A DNA stretch of 45,630 bases, taken from IMG/VR virus record IMGVR_UViG_3300042554_000768, positions 1 to 45,630 of that record; one strand, written 5' to 3'. The notes below the pieces were generated by a model. The model saw nothing but the letters and a program-made list of their open reading frames with translations. It did no database searches and was not told the origin of the DNA. Below are positions 43,972 to 45,630 of this stretch, piece after piece. The DNA is from a virus. How positions within the stretch are numbered: the stretch's first letter is position 1; each line of letters starts with the position of its first letter. A program made the translations under genes and the position numbers.

Positions 43972-45630
43972 ATGCCTACTATTTTGATTAAGCGAAGCAA
44001 CACGCCCGGTGCAGTTCCGGGCACAGCAAACTTGATGAATGCTGCGGGTGGTGCGGAGCTGGCCATCAATACGGCTGACAAACGGATTTACAGCATCAAT
44101 TCATCTAGTGCCGTTATTGAAGTTGGTACTAATCCGAGTAGCCTGACTTGTGCTGATGGGTCATTTACGATCTTGCGTTCTGATAGCGCAACGATTACCA
44201 ATTTGACTGCAACCAGCGCAACGATTAGTAACTTCTCGTTTACTTCGGCAACGGTTACTCGGATCACGGCGACTTCTGCTGTTATTACTGATTTGTCCGC
44301 GACGGTTGGGCGAATTGACAGCGGCACGATTACGAATCTGACTTCAACCAGCGCAACGGTTACGAACCTTAATAGTACTAGCGCTAATATTGCGACGTTG
44401 ACGGGCACGACTTTTGGCACTACGGCAACAACTCAGCTTCGCGGTGCCAGCGGCCAAATTACTCAGTTGAATTCTACGTCGGCCACGATTACGACGTTGA
44501 CGGCTACTTCGGCTGGCATTACCAACTTGTCTGTCAGCAGTTTGACGGTATCGAGCTTGTCGCTGGCTAATGCGACGTTTACAAGCGCTACGATTACGAC
44601 TTTGGCGTCAACCAGCGCCACGATCACTAACCTTAACAGCACTAGCGCAAATATCACGACCCTGACTGGCACTACGTTTGGCACTACGGCAACGACGCAA
44701 CTTCGCGGGGCCAGCGCTCAAATTACAACCCTGACGGGTACGTCTGGCAACATTACTACGTTTAATGCGACTTCTGCGGGCATTACGACGCTTGGAGTGA
44801 CCTCGGGCAACATTACGACGCTTACTTCGTCGAGCGGCACGGTGACAAACCTGCTGGCGACCACGGCGACGATTGCCTCTGTTGTGATGGTTGCTACGAC
44901 GACGAATACAAATGCTTCTGCTATTGCAACAAGCGGGACTATTTCAGAAGGTGTCGGCGGCGTTCAATACTTGGTTGCCTCGCAGTACGATATTGGTACA
45001 GATCCTAACGAGATTCCGCTGAACCAGTATCTTGGAACAATGGCGTTCCAGAGTGCGGCTGGCGTGAACCTGCCTGCTGATGCGTTGATCTCAACGGTCC
45101 GCGTCGGCTTGGGCGGCGGCTCAGTTGCTACGAATACCGCATTGGGTGTTTCTGCGCTGAATGCAAACACGACGGGTGCGGGGAACGTAGCGGTTGGGTC
45201 TAGTGCGCTGCTGTTGAATACGATTGGTACTGACAACGTAGCGGTCGGCCATCAAGCCCTTGACGCCAACACTACTGGTGCCAACAACGTTGGTATCGGC
45301 ACTAATGCGCTTGGCGTTAACACCATTGGCACAGACAACGTAGCTGTTGGTTATCAGGCGCTTGACGCTAACACGACTGGCGTTACCAACACTGGTATCG
45401 GGTCTAATGCGCTGGGGTCAAATACGATTGGCACCGGCAATACTGCGGTTGGCGATGCGGCTCTTTTGAGTAACACTACTGGAACTAGCAACACCGCAGT
45501 TGGTAAAGGCGCTCTTCAGAATAACACTACTGCTGGTAGCAATGTTGCTGTAGGTTTTGCTGCTCTTCAGTTAAATACAATAGGAAACGGAAATACCGCT
45601 GTTGGAACTTCCGCACTTTCTATTAACACT
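43972..45630 (+). CDS. Repetitive trimeric-type tail fibre protein (3' end missing)
   Basis: The frame starts with an ATG at 43972, with GGAG upstream, and stays open to the window end, giving at least 553 residues. Residues 1-60 are a conserved N-terminus (I-L-I-K-R-S-N-T-P-G). Then come about 10-residue repeats of S-A-T-I-T-N-L-T type with an 88-residue module duplicated (44401 and 44665). From about 45151 there are at least nine 17-residue units N-T-x-G-x-x-N-x-A-V-G-x-x-A-L-x-x, like the YadA head beta-roll. Such fibres are trimers; a C-terminal self-cleaving S74 chaperone may follow outside the window. Confidence 0.85.
   Translation, partial: MPTILIKRSNTPGAVPGTANLMNAAGGAELAINTADKRIYSINSSSAVIEVGTNPSSLTCADGSFTILRSDSATITNLTATSATISNFSFTSATVTRITATSAVITDLSATVGRIDSGTITNLTSTSATVTNLNSTSANIATLTGTTFGTTATTQLRGASGQITQLNSTSATITTLTATSAGITNLSVSSLTVSSLSLANATFTSATITTLASTSATITNLNSTSANITTLTGTTFGTTATTQLRGASAQITTLTGTSGNITTFNATSAGITTLGVTSGNITTLTSSSGTVTNLLATTATIASVVMVATTTNTNASAIATSGTISEGVGGVQYLVASQYDIGTDPNEIPLNQYLGTMAFQSAAGVNLPADALISTVRVGLGGGSVATNTALGVSALNANTTGAGNVAVGSSALLLNTIGTDNVAVGHQALDANTTGANNVGIGTNALGVNTIGTDNVAVGYQALDANTTGVTNTGIGSNALGSNTIGTGNTAVGDAALLSNTTGTSNTAVGKGALQNNTTAGSNVAVGFAALQLNTIGNGNTAVGTSALSINT

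Noticed and set aside
44100-45630. Possible CRISPR array because of regular 30- and 51-base repeats
   Set aside because: The repeats are in frame, degenerate at third positions and encode fibre residues; there are no unique spacers.
1-45630. tRNA or rRNA genes
   Set aside because: No cloverleaf with conserved T-loop and no rRNA-like stretch was seen on reading; a covariance-model search would be needed to exclude a tRNA fully.

Overview
The window is a stretch of a tailed double-stranded DNA bacteriophage genome, probably most of one. It carries small and large terminase, portal, scaffold, major capsid and tail-fibre genes, a phage replication and recombination set, and dozens of short overlapping genes. 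It has no rRNA, tRNA, transposon or bacterial core gene. The large portal, the big internal-virion-like proteins and the absence of a visible tape measure suggest a short-tailed (podovirus-like) virion; that is inference. The mixed GC content and the glycan and O-methyl transfer genes suggest a Gram-negative, perhaps aquatic, host, but the host cannot be named from sequence alone. Both ends cut through genes.

Layout. From 1 to 5067 (+) lie three virion-type proteins: a partial 18-residue-repeat protein, a coiled-coil protein and a 1055-residue protein. From 5078 to 6481 (+) lie a small protein, a metallophosphoesterase and a Cys-rich protein. From 6417 to 11148 (-) lies the recombination and early block: DUF6511-like protein, DEAD/DEAH helicase, Cas4/RecB-like nuclease with an Fe-S cysteine pattern, DUF669 protein, RecA-fold ATPase and a small conserved protein. 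A divergent regulatory region at 11149-11268 faces an HTH regulator, a RusA resolvase and a primase-polymerase/helicase (11269-14243, +). From 14339 to 24144 (-) there are about 10 kb of tightly overlapping genes ending in a strong intrinsic terminator. This block holds a TPR-glycosyltransferase, two GT-A transferases, three methyltransferases and many tiny proteins, several only 29 to 57 residues long. One gene at 21509-21871 is inserted on the + strand.

From 24145 to 24717 is an AT-rich, repeat-rich non-coding region. It is followed by terS, which is separated from terL by an opposed two-gene cassette (DUF932 protein plus a small protein). A second regulatory region (26757-27149) holds a palindrome, a G-quadruplex motif and GGGWCCC repeats. 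From 27150 to 45630 (+) lies the late morphogenesis region: terL, portal, GroES-like co-chaperonin, scaffold, decoration protein, major capsid, a stand-alone GIY-YIG endonuclease, a series of small virion proteins, two paralogous appendage proteins, fibre-like proteins, a head-tail adaptor and a long repetitive trimeric-type tail fibre running off the window.

How it works together. The PrimPol-helicase, RusA, Cas4-like nuclease, DUF669 protein, ATPase and helicase form a self-contained replication and recombination set without a DNA polymerase in view. The glycan/methyl cluster probably modifies a surface glycan of the host or a virion component. The most interesting unexplained signals are this cluster, the CGATATAAG repeats around the start of terS, the operator-like repeats next to a winged-helix/zipper regulator, a shared 21-nt leader behind two predicted promoters, and the overlapping or overprinted microgenes. 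No lysis gene was recognised.
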